Notes: generated from the letters alone by a model not told the origin. A stretch of 64,000 nucleotides of DNA from Anaerolineales bacterium (GCA_013140605.1 JABFSL010000001.1:1-64000); one strand, 5' to 3'; positions 19,428 to 30,147 are shown, counted from the first letter of the stretch. A program made the numbers and translations.

Positions 19428-22400
19428 GGCAGGACCTCGTAGATGGTTGTATTTTTATCTTGATAAACCGCGCTCCAATACTTGCCTTCGAATTTTTCGA
19501 ACTTGGCAAAACCGTCCAAAGAGGGATCAAGGAGCGGGTAGACATTCCGTTCAAGCTGACCGACGATAAAATATTTAACCTGATGTTTCTTCAGGAATGT
19601 GCGCGCCCATTCAACATCCAAAGTATTGTAGAACGTGGATATATCAGCGACGCGGTCGGTAATAATATTCGGCGCGATCAGCGCGCGCTGCTGGCGTTGA
19701 TGGAAATTCCAGCCGATCACGCCGGGCAAACCGGTGTAAATAGTAAAGCGTGTACACCAGCGATATTCCGAGCAATTGGCTTCAACGATCACCAGCGAAC
19801 CCTGCACATTATCCTGCATCCAGCGGATGGCGCGATAATCTTCGCTCAAGTCCATGGTGTTGCCATCCCAATGCTGGGAATAATTCATGTAGCTCATACT
19901 GTCGAGCGTGTGCGGAGCGGTGGGAGTCATGCGGTCGCTGATCTTGTCAGACGTGGCTGTGATCGTAAACAAGAACGCGCCCGCGAACAGAATATAAAGT
20001 CCAGTCTGGTAGATCGTGCGCCAGCGCAAACGCCAAAACGGGAAGGCGTTCAACAGCCAGCCAAAAGCCACCGCCGCGCTGACCGAGAACAATAACCAGA
20101 CCTGCATATATAGTTTGAAGATCGTGTTCATGCGGCCAAGATCGCCGCGCAATGCAATGACTTCCACGGCCATTGTCAGCGCAAGCCCGGTGCCGATCAT
20201 CAGCAAGACGCCGCGTTTCACACTCGGCATGTTAGGGCGCAGAAGCAGAATCCCAGCCCAAACTGCGAGTGGCAAAGCCAGCCATGCGATGCGCGCATCT
20301 TTGATCGCGAAGAAGGCCAGCAAAGCAACGATCAATCCCAATCCTATTTCGATAAACAATGAATAGGGATTTAATTTTTTCAAATGTGAAACGGGAGTGA
20401 ATGCCATCCATTCGCGCGTTTCCCAGATAAGCCAGGCGGTGATGATAAAGAGGAACAATCCCCATTGCGTGAAATAGGATGAGAAGGGCGTATGCGTCGC
20501 AGTCCACGGATCAATGCTGTTATAAGCCTGACTGTACCAGACGTTGAACGGCAAATACATCAACGAGCCAAGCGCATACAAAACAATAACCGCGCCGATT
20601 GAAAATAACAAACGCCCAAGCCAGTCTGGAAGATTGAAACGTCCCTTCCATTCAAAGTGACGGTTGATGGCATAGATCATTGCCAGCGCCGTGAACGGGA
20701 AGAAAGTGTACAAGTCCCATGTGTTGGTCGGTTTGAGCGCGCCGATCATCAACGCGCCGATGCCAAAGGCGGCGATCCATTCTGCGCGGCTTAATTGTGC
20801 GCGCGATTTGATGAACGAAACCGCCCACGCAATGATGAACAAAGTCAACGGCATGACAAGCATATGCGCGTGCAGATCGCTGTATAGGAATGTGAATAAC
20901 GGAAATTCCGTGATCTCATTGCCCGGTCCCGATGGGATCACGCGGCTTGGATTCCAATACCAATCTCCGCGCCCGATCGGCAGGATGGCATCGCCCGCCA
21001 GAAGAATGATTCCCTTGAATGCCCATATCCATCTTTGCACCAGCGGAGCATCCGCAAGGACTGTATCAACCGGCATGGCAAGACGCTGGAATGCCTGGAA
21101 GACCATTTGCACCGTGCCAAGATTCCCAATAAAGACAGCCATCACAGATGCGGCAATTCCAGAAACCAAGGTGGAATGCGGAATGCGGAATGCAGAATCT
21201 TCATCCGTTGCAACAAGTGAATAAGCAACGCTAAACGCCCCAATCGCAACCAACGCATACCATGTCGGCAAAATAAAATTGAATCCAATCGAAGGCACAA
21301 TGCCGAGCAGTTTCAACGGCGTGCCAGCCAGCACAAAACCGTAATAGTAATAATTGATGTATCCGCCCGCGAACCACGGATCATACGGCGGGAAACTCGT
21401 GCTCTTCAAGACCGCGTTGAAATACGAAAAATCCATTGGCCGTTCGCCGCCCTTGGAAGGATGCCAAAGATCGGAGTTGCCGAGTCGGATAAGAAGATCG
21501 ATCAGGAAGAAGACGAGGAACAGGATCTCCACCATGACGAAGAATCTGCGGCTTGAATCCCACTCATCTTTGAACTGGTTTCTGCGGATCAGCCCCAAGC
21601 TGATGCCTGCCACAGCGATAATGGCAAACGCCACACTGATGGAGACTCGCGTATACGGCACGCCCACTGAACCGCCCATCCACGAGATCCACGCCAGCAA
21701 TGCCAGCCCAACAATTCGGCCCAACGGATAGGCATATTGACGAAGCCCCGGCAAAGCCAGCCGTGTGATCGGGTAGGCAAAGAGTCCGAGTACAAAAATA
21801 AATCCATACCAAAACAAAACACCCACAACAGGATATTTATTTTGTATCCAATCATAATTAAATAACTGTGACCATGTCCCGCCCGCGCGTTGTTGCGCAA
21901 GGCGTGTCTCGGGCAGCATCAGGTCCTTGTAATTGCCAGCCTGCTTCGGTGTGAGATGAACGGCATTCGTCAAATCCACAGAGCCAAGCAAGGCTTGCGC
22001 TTTCGCCGCATCAAAGTCATCAGTTTTTTGGAAGATCAAAACTTTTGGATGATCGTAAAAAGTAAAAGCTTCCTCCGCGGCTTGATCGTTTATTACCAGC
22101 GGCCCAAGCGTGGGATACGATTCAAAGACCGCCACCAACTCAAAACCCAGGTTGCCCTGATATTGTCCGGGCTGAGCCACACGATAACACTTGATGATAT
22201 TTTCGTTTTCCGGGCAGCCAAGCAGTTCACGATAATATTTTGTCGTAAGCGGATATCTGTCCGGCAGGCGCGTGATCTGCGCGTACTGGTGATTGGTCGG
22301 GATGAAAATGTAATCGGTCTGACTCAGCGTATCCATGAAACGAGTCAGCTTTTCGGCATTGTCGTCCCAATAGACTTGCAAATTCAGATCGCCGCGATAC

Positions 22401-24361
22401 ATTCCGCCAAACGGATCAAACCCATCAATGCGGAAGGGAAGGCCATAATCATAATCCGTCTCGTTGGCAAAGGACGCGCCGGAAAGAGTCAGGTTTTGTC
22501 TGCCGAAAGTTTCCAACGTCAACGCGTATGTCGCATTCGCCGAGACAGGCACAGGCTCGGCAAAAGTAAATGAAATTTTCGGGCCGCGCGGGTCTTTTGA
22601 ATCAGGCGCATAGAGTTTGGCGGATGCGCTCGCAAATATCTGTCCGGGATCATCGACAGCGGCAATGGACAGATCGAGTCTGACTGCGGATGTTGAAAGA
22701 TCGGTAGCGTGAGCAAGAATTACGCCGGTCAACACGCCATCTTGATTCGGCGTTATCACGGTGGTATACGGAACTCCAGATTGAACAAACCCGCCAATCG
22801 GGAATGATATGGGCTGCAAGATGACGTTTCCATCACTCGCGCGAATCTGTAAATTGATCGGACCCGGTACATTCTCGTAAATCCAGCGCGAGGCGGCCAT
22901 GCGCGGTTCAGGACGTAGATAAATACTTTGAAATGCGAAAGCCCAGATGGCGGTGAGGGTGAGGACGACAGTCCCAACGAAAGCAGCAACCATAGACCGT
23001 GGACGGTTGACCGTTTGCGTCACGGTCTGTTGTCCATCGTCAATGGTCTTCTTCAAACCTGCAAACTCGAACACGCCCCAAGCCGCCATCATCGCCAAAA
23101 GCGGATAGACCGGCAATTGATAGCGCATGGTCGGGTTGAACTGCATGGATTGCCAGCCGAAGTAAAACGCGGTCCAACCCCACAGCAAAAGATGATGCCA
23201 TTCGCCTTTGATGATCCGCCAGCCCATCAGCAAAAATCCAGCCCACGCCAGAATGCCGAGAGGAAGTCCCAGCCCCCAAACGGTTAGATTGGTGAATGAA
23301 TATAAATGCGTGCGCTGTGCCCATTGCAAATTCCAGGGCAAATCTGAATCACCGGAAGCCTGCGCGCGCTGTTCGCTGATATTCTCAACCCATTGCGGAT
23401 TCAAGCCCAACCCGCTAAATGCATACGGCTGGAAGATGCGGAAGGAGATGATCGTAGCCAATCCGCCTGCCATCAAGCAGATCACAATAAATTTAAATAT
23501 TTCATTGTTGATCTGTTTTTTATTGACCAGTTGCCGCACAATAAACGCGCCCGGCAATGCGATCGCCAGCGCGGCCGCGTTGATCTTTGAAGCCATCGCC
23601 ATACCCAGCGCAACGCCAAACCCAATGCTGAGCCAGAAAAGAGGAGAGCGGACGATGTGTAAAACAGAATGCGGAACGCGGAATGCGGAATGCAAATTTT
23701 GCACATCCTTTTCCGCATCACTTTCTGCCTTCTGCTCCGTGAAGCGGCCTTCCGCCTTTTGGCTGACAATCCCCACCGCAATATAAAGCGTCAGGAACAT
23801 GAATAGATTGGTAAACGAGTCTGTTGTGAAAAAATGCGATTGCTGTATCTGCATGACCGCAAATGAAGAGAACGCCGCCGCGATCAAAGCAACCCGCCGC
23901 CCATACAATTTCGAAACCATAAGATAAAGCAGGAAGATGGTCAATAGATCGGCCAGTGCGGAGAGCTGCCTCGCAAAGAATTTCGATTTGCCGATATCCT
24001 CGTTGTTGGTGATTTCAATTGCGACACGCGTCAGCGTCATTGGCAGATTGCCGTATACATAAAAACCAAAACCACGGTTATAGGGGTTGAGTGTGGATGT
24101 GTCGGAATCCAAATATTCTCCCAAGCTTAGCCAGCGTTTTTGTTCCGCTGGGCACGCCTCCACAGGTAGAAGTGGGTCTTCACAAGTATGCGCTTGTAAA
24201 TTATCCAACACACCGCTGAAAAACAATTCATCCGGATGCTGGTGATAGCCCTCGCCCCAATTCACACCACTCAAACGCAAATAGCCCGCCAACAGCAGGA
24301 TAAGAATAAAAAGCAGATCGTAAACCCACGCGCGTTTTTCGTTCATAGTTTTCCATGTCAA
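19424..24361 (-). CDS. 1645-aa fusion: GT39-like membrane glycosyltransferase + DUF2298 domain
   Basis: N-terminal GVNWGEGYHQHPDE GT-C motif; C-terminal YINYYYYGFVLAGTPLKLLG YYY motif and YSDLHAHMLVMP. Confidence 0.8.
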   Translation of the reverse strand: MTWKTMNEKRAWVYDLLFILILLLAGYLRLSGVNWGEGYHQHPDELFFSGVLDNLQAHTCEDPLLPVEACPAEQKRWLSLGEYLDSDTSTLNPYNRGFGFYVYGNLPMTLTRVAIEITNNEDIGKSKFFARQLSALADLLTIFLLYLMVSKLYGRRVALIAAAFSSFAVMQIQQSHFFTTDSFTNLFMFLTLYIAVGIVSQKAEGRFTEQKAESDAEKDVQNLHSAFRVPHSVLHIVRSPLFWLSIGFGVALGMAMASKINAAALAIALPGAFIVRQLVNKKQINNEIFKFIVICLMAGGLATIISFRIFQPYAFSGLGLNPQWVENISEQRAQASGDSDLPWNLQWAQRTHLYSFTNLTVWGLGLPLGILAWAGFLLMGWRIIKGEWHHLLLWGWTAFYFGWQSMQFNPTMRYQLPVYPLLAMMAAWGVFEFAGLKKTIDDGQQTVTQTVNRPRSMVAAFVGTVVLTLTAIWAFAFQSIYLRPEPRMAASRWIYENVPGPINLQIRASDGNVILQPISFPIGGFVQSGVPYTTVITPNQDGVLTGVILAHATDLSTSAVRLDLSIAAVDDPGQIFASASAKLYAPDSKDPRGPKISFTFAEPVPVSANATYALTLETFGRQNLTLSGASFANETDYDYGLPFRIDGFDPFGGMYRGDLNLQVYWDDNAEKLTRFMDTLSQTDYIFIPTNHQYAQITRLPDRYPLTTKYYRELLGCPENENIIKCYRVAQPGQYQGNLGFELVAVFESYPTLGPLVINDQAAEEAFTFYDHPKVLIFQKTDDFDAAKAQALLGSVDLTNAVHLTPKQAGNYKDLMLPETRLAQQRAGGTWSQLFNYDWIQNKYPVVGVLFWYGFIFVLGLFAYPITRLALPGLRQYAYPLGRIVGLALLAWISWMGGSVGVPYTRVSISVAFAIIAVAGISLGLIRRNQFKDEWDSSRRFFVMVEILFLVFFLIDLLIRLGNSDLWHPSKGGERPMDFSYFNAVLKSTSFPPYDPWFAGGYINYYYYGFVLAGTPLKLLGIVPSIGFNFILPTWYALVAIGAFSVAYSLVATDEDSAFRIPHSTLVSGIAASVMAVFIGNLGTVQMVFQAFQRLAMPVDTVLADAPLVQRWIWAFKGIILLAGDAILPIGRGDWYWNPSRVIPSGPGNEITEFPLFTFLYSDLHAHMLVMPLTLFIIAWAVSFIKSRAQLSRAEWIAAFGIGALMIGALKPTNTWDLYTFFPFTALAMIYAINRHFEWKGRFNLPDWLGRLLFSIGAVIVLYALGSLMYLPFNVWYSQAYNSIDPWTATHTPFSSYFTQWGLFLFIITAWLIWETREWMAFTPVSHLKKLNPYSLFIEIGLGLIVALLAFFAIKDARIAWLALPLAVWAGILLLRPNMPSVKRGVLLMIGTGLALTMAVEVIALRGDLGRMNTIFKLYMQVWLLFSVSAAVAFGWLLNAFPFWRLRWRTIYQTGLYILFAGAFLFTITATSDKISDRMTPTAPHTLDSMSYMNYSQHWDGNTMDLSEDYRAIRWMQDNVQGSLVIVEANCSEYRWCTRFTIYTGLPGVIGWNFHQRQQRALIAPNIITDRVADISTFYNTLDVEWARTFLKKHQVKYFIVGQLERNVYPLLDPSLDGFAKFEKFEGKYWSAVYQDKNTTIYEVLP

Positions 24362-24367
24362 GGAGTC

Positions 24368-24491
24368 ATGTCGTTGCGAGGGCGCTCCTGGTCTTCGCCC
24401 GACACTTGCGCCGCGCCAGTGCGGTGAGCAATCTCCAATGGCGATGAGATTGCTTCGTCGGAAAGAGCAAGTGCCCTCCTCGCAACGACAT
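24368..24491. repeat. MITE-like palindromic element with 13-bp perfect TIRs
   Basis: atgtcgttgcgag (24368-24380) / ctcgcaacgacat (24479-24491); same TIRs as 44452-44549. Confidence 0.75.
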
Positions 24492-24505
24492 TATTTGCAA
24501 TGACA

Positions 24506-26683
24506 TTATCTCTCCACAAAAAATAACATAAAATCTTTGCCCGCGAACGTCGAAGTATAGCGGGTCAACACACCATTCGGGTAGAGTTCTTTAAGAGCAT
24601 TCTCAGTTTTCAGATCCTCGGGCCAGAAGATGAACATCTTCGGAGCTGGCAAAACCAATGTGGCTGAAAAATTCTCAGGCCAGAGCGCAAAATCACGATT
24701 TGGAATACCGGCCCAAACGCCCGGCAGACGCGTATCCACCCAATACGGGAACGGCACGATCCAGAACGTATCCGTCTGCCCATATTGCGCGCGGAAATCG
24801 CTGATCACCTGTCCCATTTCAGAGGTATTCCACGCGCCTCCCCTGAAATTTTTATCGAACTTGTTGAAGACCAGATCAAAATTCTGGTAAGCGGATGCGG
24901 CCAATAAGATACCGGTCAACCCATAGGCGATGAAGAGCCGCTTCCCACTTCGCGCTGCGCCCAGGCCTGTTACCAACCCATCGAGAGCCAGCGCGCTGAC
25001 AAGGATTGCCGGCACCGCCCCGCCGCCCGAGCGATTCAACGCGGGGTTTTCACCGGGATACGCCAACGAAAGAATCGACGGCATCAGCAGCACGGGAATT
25101 GAAACCAGCAGAAGCAAGTCGCGCCAATCACGCTGACGGACATAACGCACGATCAACAAGACAATGCCGATCACGAACAATGCGCCCGTTACCATATCCA
25201 ACGCGGGGCGGTGAGGAAGTGAGTTGACCCAGATCTCACCATCATCCCAATTGAACATCAACATGGCGCGATACAAATTCGACAGGAATATCTGCCAGGC
25301 GGGGCCGGGCAGAGGGACGCTTATCCCGGTCACCTGGGAAATACCGGTCAAACGGGTAATGGCTCGTTCGCCAAAATATTCCGGGAACTCGATCCAATAA
25401 CTCAGGAGAGGTAAAAAGATAAAGAATGAGGTGACCGCAATAATAACCAGCCACAAGACTCCCTGCTCACGATTCCCTTTTGATTGGGCGTGCAGGAAGT
25501 AAATCATAAAAGCGATCACAACGAGGAAAGGCACGATTCGGAACGGGCTGTATCCATGCAAACCGAGCCCGAGGAAAATGCCGGAGAGGATGAAATCGTT
25601 TCGGTTTCGAGTACGCAGGCCGCGGATCAGGTAAAGAAGCGTCGGCGCGGCGAAGAGTGGATAAAGCGGGAAGCGCAATCCAATGCGCGAGATCACGTTC
25701 GGCCAGTAGGCGATCCCAAAAAGAAAAAGCGCGAAGAGCCCCACACGCTCATTTCCCAATTCTTTTCCAAGCAAATAAATATAGGGCAGTGTAAGAATTC
25801 CGAGCAATGCCGTGCCAAGTTTGAGGCTTAAGTACGAAAGCCCGGTGCCAAAAACATTGGCGACCAGCAGTGTCCAGTACATTTGGAAGGCTTCACGGCC
25901 TGTGTTGCGCCGAAAGAAAATGCTGGTATCACCCTGCGTGATATCGTAGACATCCAGAATTTTTTCGGCATGGTCGCTGAACGGTTCCACGGGAACAGAG
26001 TCGGTGCGGTAGAGGCGGTAGAAGATCGTGATCGCAAATACGCCGACAACGAGCGCGTTCCAAACAAGTCTTTTTCTGCGTTCGTCGGGGTCCGCTTCCT
26101 GCGCGATCTTCGGATTTTTCAACCACAACGAATAAACAAGAAGCGCCAGAGACGTCATCCAAAGTGTGACATTGACAACTGAAAACTTCCCGCCGCCGAA
26201 GAACCAAAATGCCAGCAGCGCAAAAATAATGGAGGAAATAAATGGAATGATGCGCGTGCTCATGGGTTCAGGCATTTGCACAAAAACAGGCAGCGCCGGC
26301 AAATGCCATTCATCCTTGATGTAGGCCCAGATCAAAAACCCGATCGCAAAAATATAGAGCGCGACACCAAGGTTGGCCTGCTCACGCATGGACTCCAATG
26401 AAAACTGCGCCACAAGCGCGAGAAAAAGCGCCAGCACGGAACGCCATGGAAAATAAGAAGAGCGCGCCGGTTCTTCCGGTTTGGATTCTTCAATAATGTA
26501 AGCTGTCTCTGCAACAAGGGAGCGATTGAGTTCATCGCGGCGGCGCGCATCCCACAGGGAGCGTATGAAATTGAAGAACGAAGTCCAGTCTTTGGTGACG
26601 GATTTATACAGGTCAAGAACTGTGGGTTCCTGGGACTCTTTATCTTGTAATTCGGGAATTGGGAATTGGGAATGGTTGCTCAT
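24506..26683 (-). CDS. Polytopic GT39-like glycosyltransferase
   Basis: Many TM helices, PVEPFSDHAEKILDVYDITQG, LGNERVGLFALFLFG. Confidence 0.72.
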   Translation of the reverse strand: MSNHSQFPIPELQDKESQEPTVLDLYKSVTKDWTSFFNFIRSLWDARRRDELNRSLVAETAYIIEESKPEEPARSSYFPWRSVLALFLALVAQFSLESMREQANLGVALYIFAIGFLIWAYIKDEWHLPALPVFVQMPEPMSTRIIPFISSIIFALLAFWFFGGGKFSVVNVTLWMTSLALLVYSLWLKNPKIAQEADPDERRKRLVWNALVVGVFAITIFYRLYRTDSVPVEPFSDHAEKILDVYDITQGDTSIFFRRNTGREAFQMYWTLLVANVFGTGLSYLSLKLGTALLGILTLPYIYLLGKELGNERVGLFALFLFGIAYWPNVISRIGLRFPLYPLFAAPTLLYLIRGLRTRNRNDFILSGIFLGLGLHGYSPFRIVPFLVVIAFMIYFLHAQSKGNREQGVLWLVIIAVTSFFIFLPLLSYWIEFPEYFGERAITRLTGISQVTGISVPLPGPAWQIFLSNLYRAMLMFNWDDGEIWVNSLPHRPALDMVTGALFVIGIVLLIVRYVRQRDWRDLLLLVSIPVLLMPSILSLAYPGENPALNRSGGGAVPAILVSALALDGLVTGLGAARSGKRLFIAYGLTGILLAASAYQNFDLVFNKFDKNFRGGAWNTSEMGQVISDFRAQYGQTDTFWIVPFPYWVDTRLPGVWAGIPNRDFALWPENFSATLVLPAPKMFIFWPEDLKTENALKELYPNGVLTRYTSTFAGKDFMLFFVER

Positions 26684-26696
26684 TCAACAATACTCT

Positions 26697-27410
26697 TTAT
26701 TTCTTTTTTGCCAACACTAAAATACTTTCGCCCCAGGTCATCGGGAGAAATACGATCCCTGTAATGGCTTGAATCCCGCCTAATGAGCCGAAGAATAATT
26801 TTTGAATTTGTTTCGGCACAAAGCGGATGTATGGCACATCCCAGAAGCCGTCGGAAAAAACTCTTAGCGGGCTGAAGCCCGCATTCCTAATTAACTCGAG
26901 CCATTCCTGCGGCTGTTTCAATGAGATATGCGTCGGGTCCTGATAGCCGATCCACTTGTCACCCTTCCACGGTTTGAGCATCGACCCGAGATTCGGCGTG
27001 GCAAGGATCAGCGTTCCGCCCTTTTCAGTGACACGTCCAATTTCATTGATCGCTTTTTCTGGGTTCGGCAAATGCTCCACGATGTGTTTGATGATGACCA
27101 CATTGAAAGAGTTATTGGTAAATGGTAATTCCTGTGCGGAAGCAGTTTGCAAGGATGATTTGTTGACCACTGCTTTGGATTGCTTCACCGCCCAATGATT
27201 CAGGTCAACCCCGACCGTATCAAACGTATCTTCGAGTTGGGCGACCAAATGCCCCATGCCTGATCCCACCTCAAGCAGACGCGCTCCGCGTTTACCATGG
27301 CGCCGCGCAAGCATGGCGAAGAATCGGTTAGACCACCAATACATGCTGTACTTGGCGAAGGTGATATTGGCGTACGTGTGAGTGGAAAAATATTTTTCGT
27401 CGAATGACAT
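26697..27410 (-). CDS. Class I SAM-dependent methyltransferase
   Basis: LLEVGSGMGHLVAQL, VVIIKHIVEHLPNPEKAINEIGRV. Confidence 0.85.
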   Translation of the reverse strand: MSFDEKYFSTHTYANITFAKYSMYWWSNRFFAMLARRHGKRGARLLEVGSGMGHLVAQLEDTFDTVGVDLNHWAVKQSKAVVNKSSLQTASAQELPFTNNSFNVVIIKHIVEHLPNPEKAINEIGRVTEKGGTLILATPNLGSMLKPWKGDKWIGYQDPTHISLKQPQEWLELIRNAGFSPLRVFSDGFWDVPYIRFVPKQIQKLFFGSLGGIQAITGIVFLPMTWGESILVLAKKK

Positions 27411-27480
27411 GGGTTGGACGGTGGACGGTCCCCAAAGGGGATGATATGGACGGTGGACAGCACGGTCAGCGGTCTATCGT

Positions 27481-28248
27481 CTACGGTCTCTTTTTAGCAA
27501 TATAAAACGTAAAAGTCCCATTCGCAATTGGGTCCGGCGATGCGTATTTTTTTACGAAGTTTTTCGTGAGAGCCAGATTCCATTCGGTGCGTGAGATGAT
27601 CCACTTGCCTGTTAATACCCGCGCAACTACAGACGGGACGCCGAAGTAATGTCCCCATTCTAACACGCGCATCGCGGAGGGTGAAAAGTAATGCCACCAG
27701 CGTTCGAGTTTGAATCCAGCACGTTCAAGGCGCTGTTCCCAAATATCGGGTTCATCGGCATGAGAAACACGCGAAATCTTGCGGAACCATTCGGTGTAAC
27801 CCTTACCCAAAACTTTTGAAATGGACAATTCGCTTAAGTATCTTGTGTTCGGTACGCAGAAGTAAAACGGCGCATTGGGTTTCAACACACGCGCTGTTTC
27901 CTTAAGCACATCGTCAATGTGCGGGATATGTTCCAACACCGAGTTGCTGAATCCGCTGGAGAAATAATTGGAAGGAAAGGGCGTTTGCGCGCCGTCGGCT
28001 TCCACTAGTGATTTATACGCGCCGAATTTTTTCGCTTCGTGAATGGGACCGTGCCAGGGGTCGAGTCCTACATCCAGTTTTTGATCAAAAGTTAAAGAGG
28101 CAAAATGACCATCGCCGCAGCCCACATCATAGATCGGCGCGGGCAGGGGCAGGTCTTGATAATATCCGCTCTCTATCGCGCGCAGAAATGCGCGGAAGTA
28201 AGGCAGGTCACGGAGTTGTAAGTAAAGGAAATCTTTTTGCGAGCCCAT
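27481..28248 (-). CDS. Class I SAM-dependent methyltransferase
   Basis: YDVGCGDGHFASL, GFSNSVLEHIPHIDDVLKETARVLKP. Confidence 0.85.
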   Translation of the reverse strand: MGSQKDFLYLQLRDLPYFRAFLRAIESGYYQDLPLPAPIYDVGCGDGHFASLTFDQKLDVGLDPWHGPIHEAKKFGAYKSLVEADGAQTPFPSNYFSSGFSNSVLEHIPHIDDVLKETARVLKPNAPFYFCVPNTRYLSELSISKVLGKGYTEWFRKISRVSHADEPDIWEQRLERAGFKLERWWHYFSPSAMRVLEWGHYFGVPSVVARVLTGKWIISRTEWNLALTKNFVKKYASPDPIANGTFTFYIAKKRP

Positions 28249-28461
28249 TTATCTAATCTCTGCGGAAGGTTTGATGAGCCAATATGCCAGCGAACCGATT
28301 ACCGGAATAGCACAAATAATAAGCGCCCATATTCCAAGTGTTACGCCACTTAAGTTTTTCTTTCTAAGATCAAGCAGTGAGATGACCGGTAACCCGATGA
28401 ATAGAATGACCGGAAGTATCTGAACAAAAAGCAAACCAGTATTAATGCCAAGGGCATCCAT
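28249..28461 (-). CDS. PLD nuclease N-terminal-like small membrane protein
   Basis: LGIWALIICAIPVIGSLAYWLI pattern. Confidence 0.65.
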   Translation of the reverse strand: MDALGINTGLLFVQILPVILFIGLPVISLLDLRKKNLSGVTLGIWALIICAIPVIGSLAYWLIKPSAEIR

Positions 28462-28464
28462 TTT

Positions 28465-29628
28465 TTATTTGCTCCTCTTCATCAATCGCTCAAATAACTT
28501 TTCATATTCCTGCGCGATTGAATCAGGGTCATAGGCCTTTTTGATGGCGGCAATATCACCCTGATATTTCTGCGGTTCATCCAATACGCCCAAAATTGAT
28601 TCTGCCAAAGAAGCGGAATCTCCGATTTGAGAGACTACTCCCATGCCGTGCATTTGGACAGGTCTTCGCACCCCGGGCAATCCCGAAGGAACTGACGGCA
28701 CTTTGTTCATCATCGCTTCAATTTGAACGAGGCCGAAGGCTTCTGTGGAATTAAGTGAAGGCACTGTCAGCACATCCAGATTTGGGTAGAAGGCCGCCAT
28801 TTGAATGGGATCGAGGTTGCCGAGGAAAGTCCAATGTCCCTGCTGTTCATATTCATGGATGCGCGGCATGAGCCGGTCTGAGTAGGCTTGTTCGCCCATT
28901 ACGTTTTGATAGGTACCAGCAAATAACACCTGCGCCTTTGGATATTTTTTTAGAATGATGGGAAGCGCATCGAGCAAAACTTCAACACCTTTTTCGGCGG
29001 CGAGACGGGCAGCCATGCCGATGACCGGCTTGCGTTCATCAATGTGATGTTCGCGCGCGAAAGCGGAGACAGCCTGAGGTGTAGGAACAGGCAATTCGAC
29101 CGGAGGCAGGATCGGGGTCAGTTTTGATGCGTAGCGTGAGAGGTAGGGCGAGTTATCCGCATAGTCCTGTGTGTAAGTCACAATATGATTCGCGAGTCGT
29201 CCCGCCATATTGTTTTGGAAATCCACAACAAAATTCACGAAGCGATTGAACCATGTGCGCGTGAGAAACAGATCGCAGTGATATGTAAGCACGGCAGGCT
29301 TGCCAAAAAGACGCGCGCGCAGGGCAACGCCGGGCGCGTCAAATTGCGGAAGGTGCAATTGAACAACATCATGCTGCGCGACGAGTTTCGTAGCGACAAA
29401 GCCGAATGTCGGCGCAATGACACCCTTGCTGACGCGCGCCGCCACTGGAATACGAATGACCTTCACGCCATCCATGATTTCTTCAAGCGGAAGGGACGGG
29501 TCATACTGCGTGGTCATCACGGTTACTTGATGTCCGCGTTTGACGAAGGCGCGCGCGAGGCGCTCGGCGTAAATGGTCAATCCGCTGGTGTGCGGACGAT
29601 AATATGTGAGAACAGTGAGAATTTTCAT
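28465..29628 (-). CDS. Glycosyltransferase family 4
   Basis: YYRPHTSGLTIYAERLARAFVKRGHQVTVMT; GMAARLAAEKGVEVLLDALP; EAFGLVQIEAM. Confidence 0.9.
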   Translation of the reverse strand: MKILTVLTYYRPHTSGLTIYAERLARAFVKRGHQVTVMTTQYDPSLPLEEIMDGVKVIRIPVAARVSKGVIAPTFGFVATKLVAQHDVVQLHLPQFDAPGVALRARLFGKPAVLTYHCDLFLTRTWFNRFVNFVVDFQNNMAGRLANHIVTYTQDYADNSPYLSRYASKLTPILPPVELPVPTPQAVSAFAREHHIDERKPVIGMAARLAAEKGVEVLLDALPIILKKYPKAQVLFAGTYQNVMGEQAYSDRLMPRIHEYEQQGHWTFLGNLDPIQMAAFYPNLDVLTVPSLNSTEAFGLVQIEAMMNKVPSVPSGLPGVRRPVQMHGMGVVSQIGDSASLAESILGVLDEPQKYQGDIAAIKKAYDPDSIAQEYEKLFERLMKRSK

Positions 29629-29745
29629 AAAGCGGAAAGATTATACACTAAGGGAAACCCGCGCTTTGAAAGTCGGATTGTTGCAACTTTGTGGTTTAAT
29701 TGGGTTAACCATTTCAAGGAAAAATAAATTTCAAAAGGAAAAATC

Positions 29746-30147
29746 ATGACAACCAAGAAGACGGTACAACCTTTGGCAGACAAAGAAGCAGAAATTATTG
29801 AAAATTGGAAACTTCTATTAAAGTGGCTTTTCATTCTTGGCGCGCTTACAGCCGGCGTGACCTATGCGCTCGCGCCGGACACGGGCACTTATCAACCCCA
29901 GGCATTGATCTGGACTTTGATGATCATCGGGATCGTCGTGGGCATCTTTTATTTTGACTCGGATGATGTCATCAACATCGGCCTGCGTTACCTGATCTTT
30001 GGAACGGTCGTTGGCGCGGTGGAAAACCTTTACTTTGTCGGCATCCACATCACCAATTTTTTCCTCGGGATTCGTTTATATCTCGGCCCGATCGTTTTGA
30101 CGATTGTAGTGGTTTATTTTGTGAAGAAGTATTTTTTGAACAAGTAG
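29746..30147 (+). CDS. Small polytopic membrane protein of unknown function
   Basis: Hydrophobic ORF with aaggaaaaatcATG upstream. Confidence 0.65.
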   Translation: MTTKKTVQPLADKEAEIIENWKLLLKWLFILGALTAGVTYALAPDTGTYQPQALIWTLMIIGIVVGIFYFDSDDVINIGLRYLIFGTVVGAVENLYFVGIHITNFFLGIRLYLGPIVLTIVVVYFVKKYFLNK

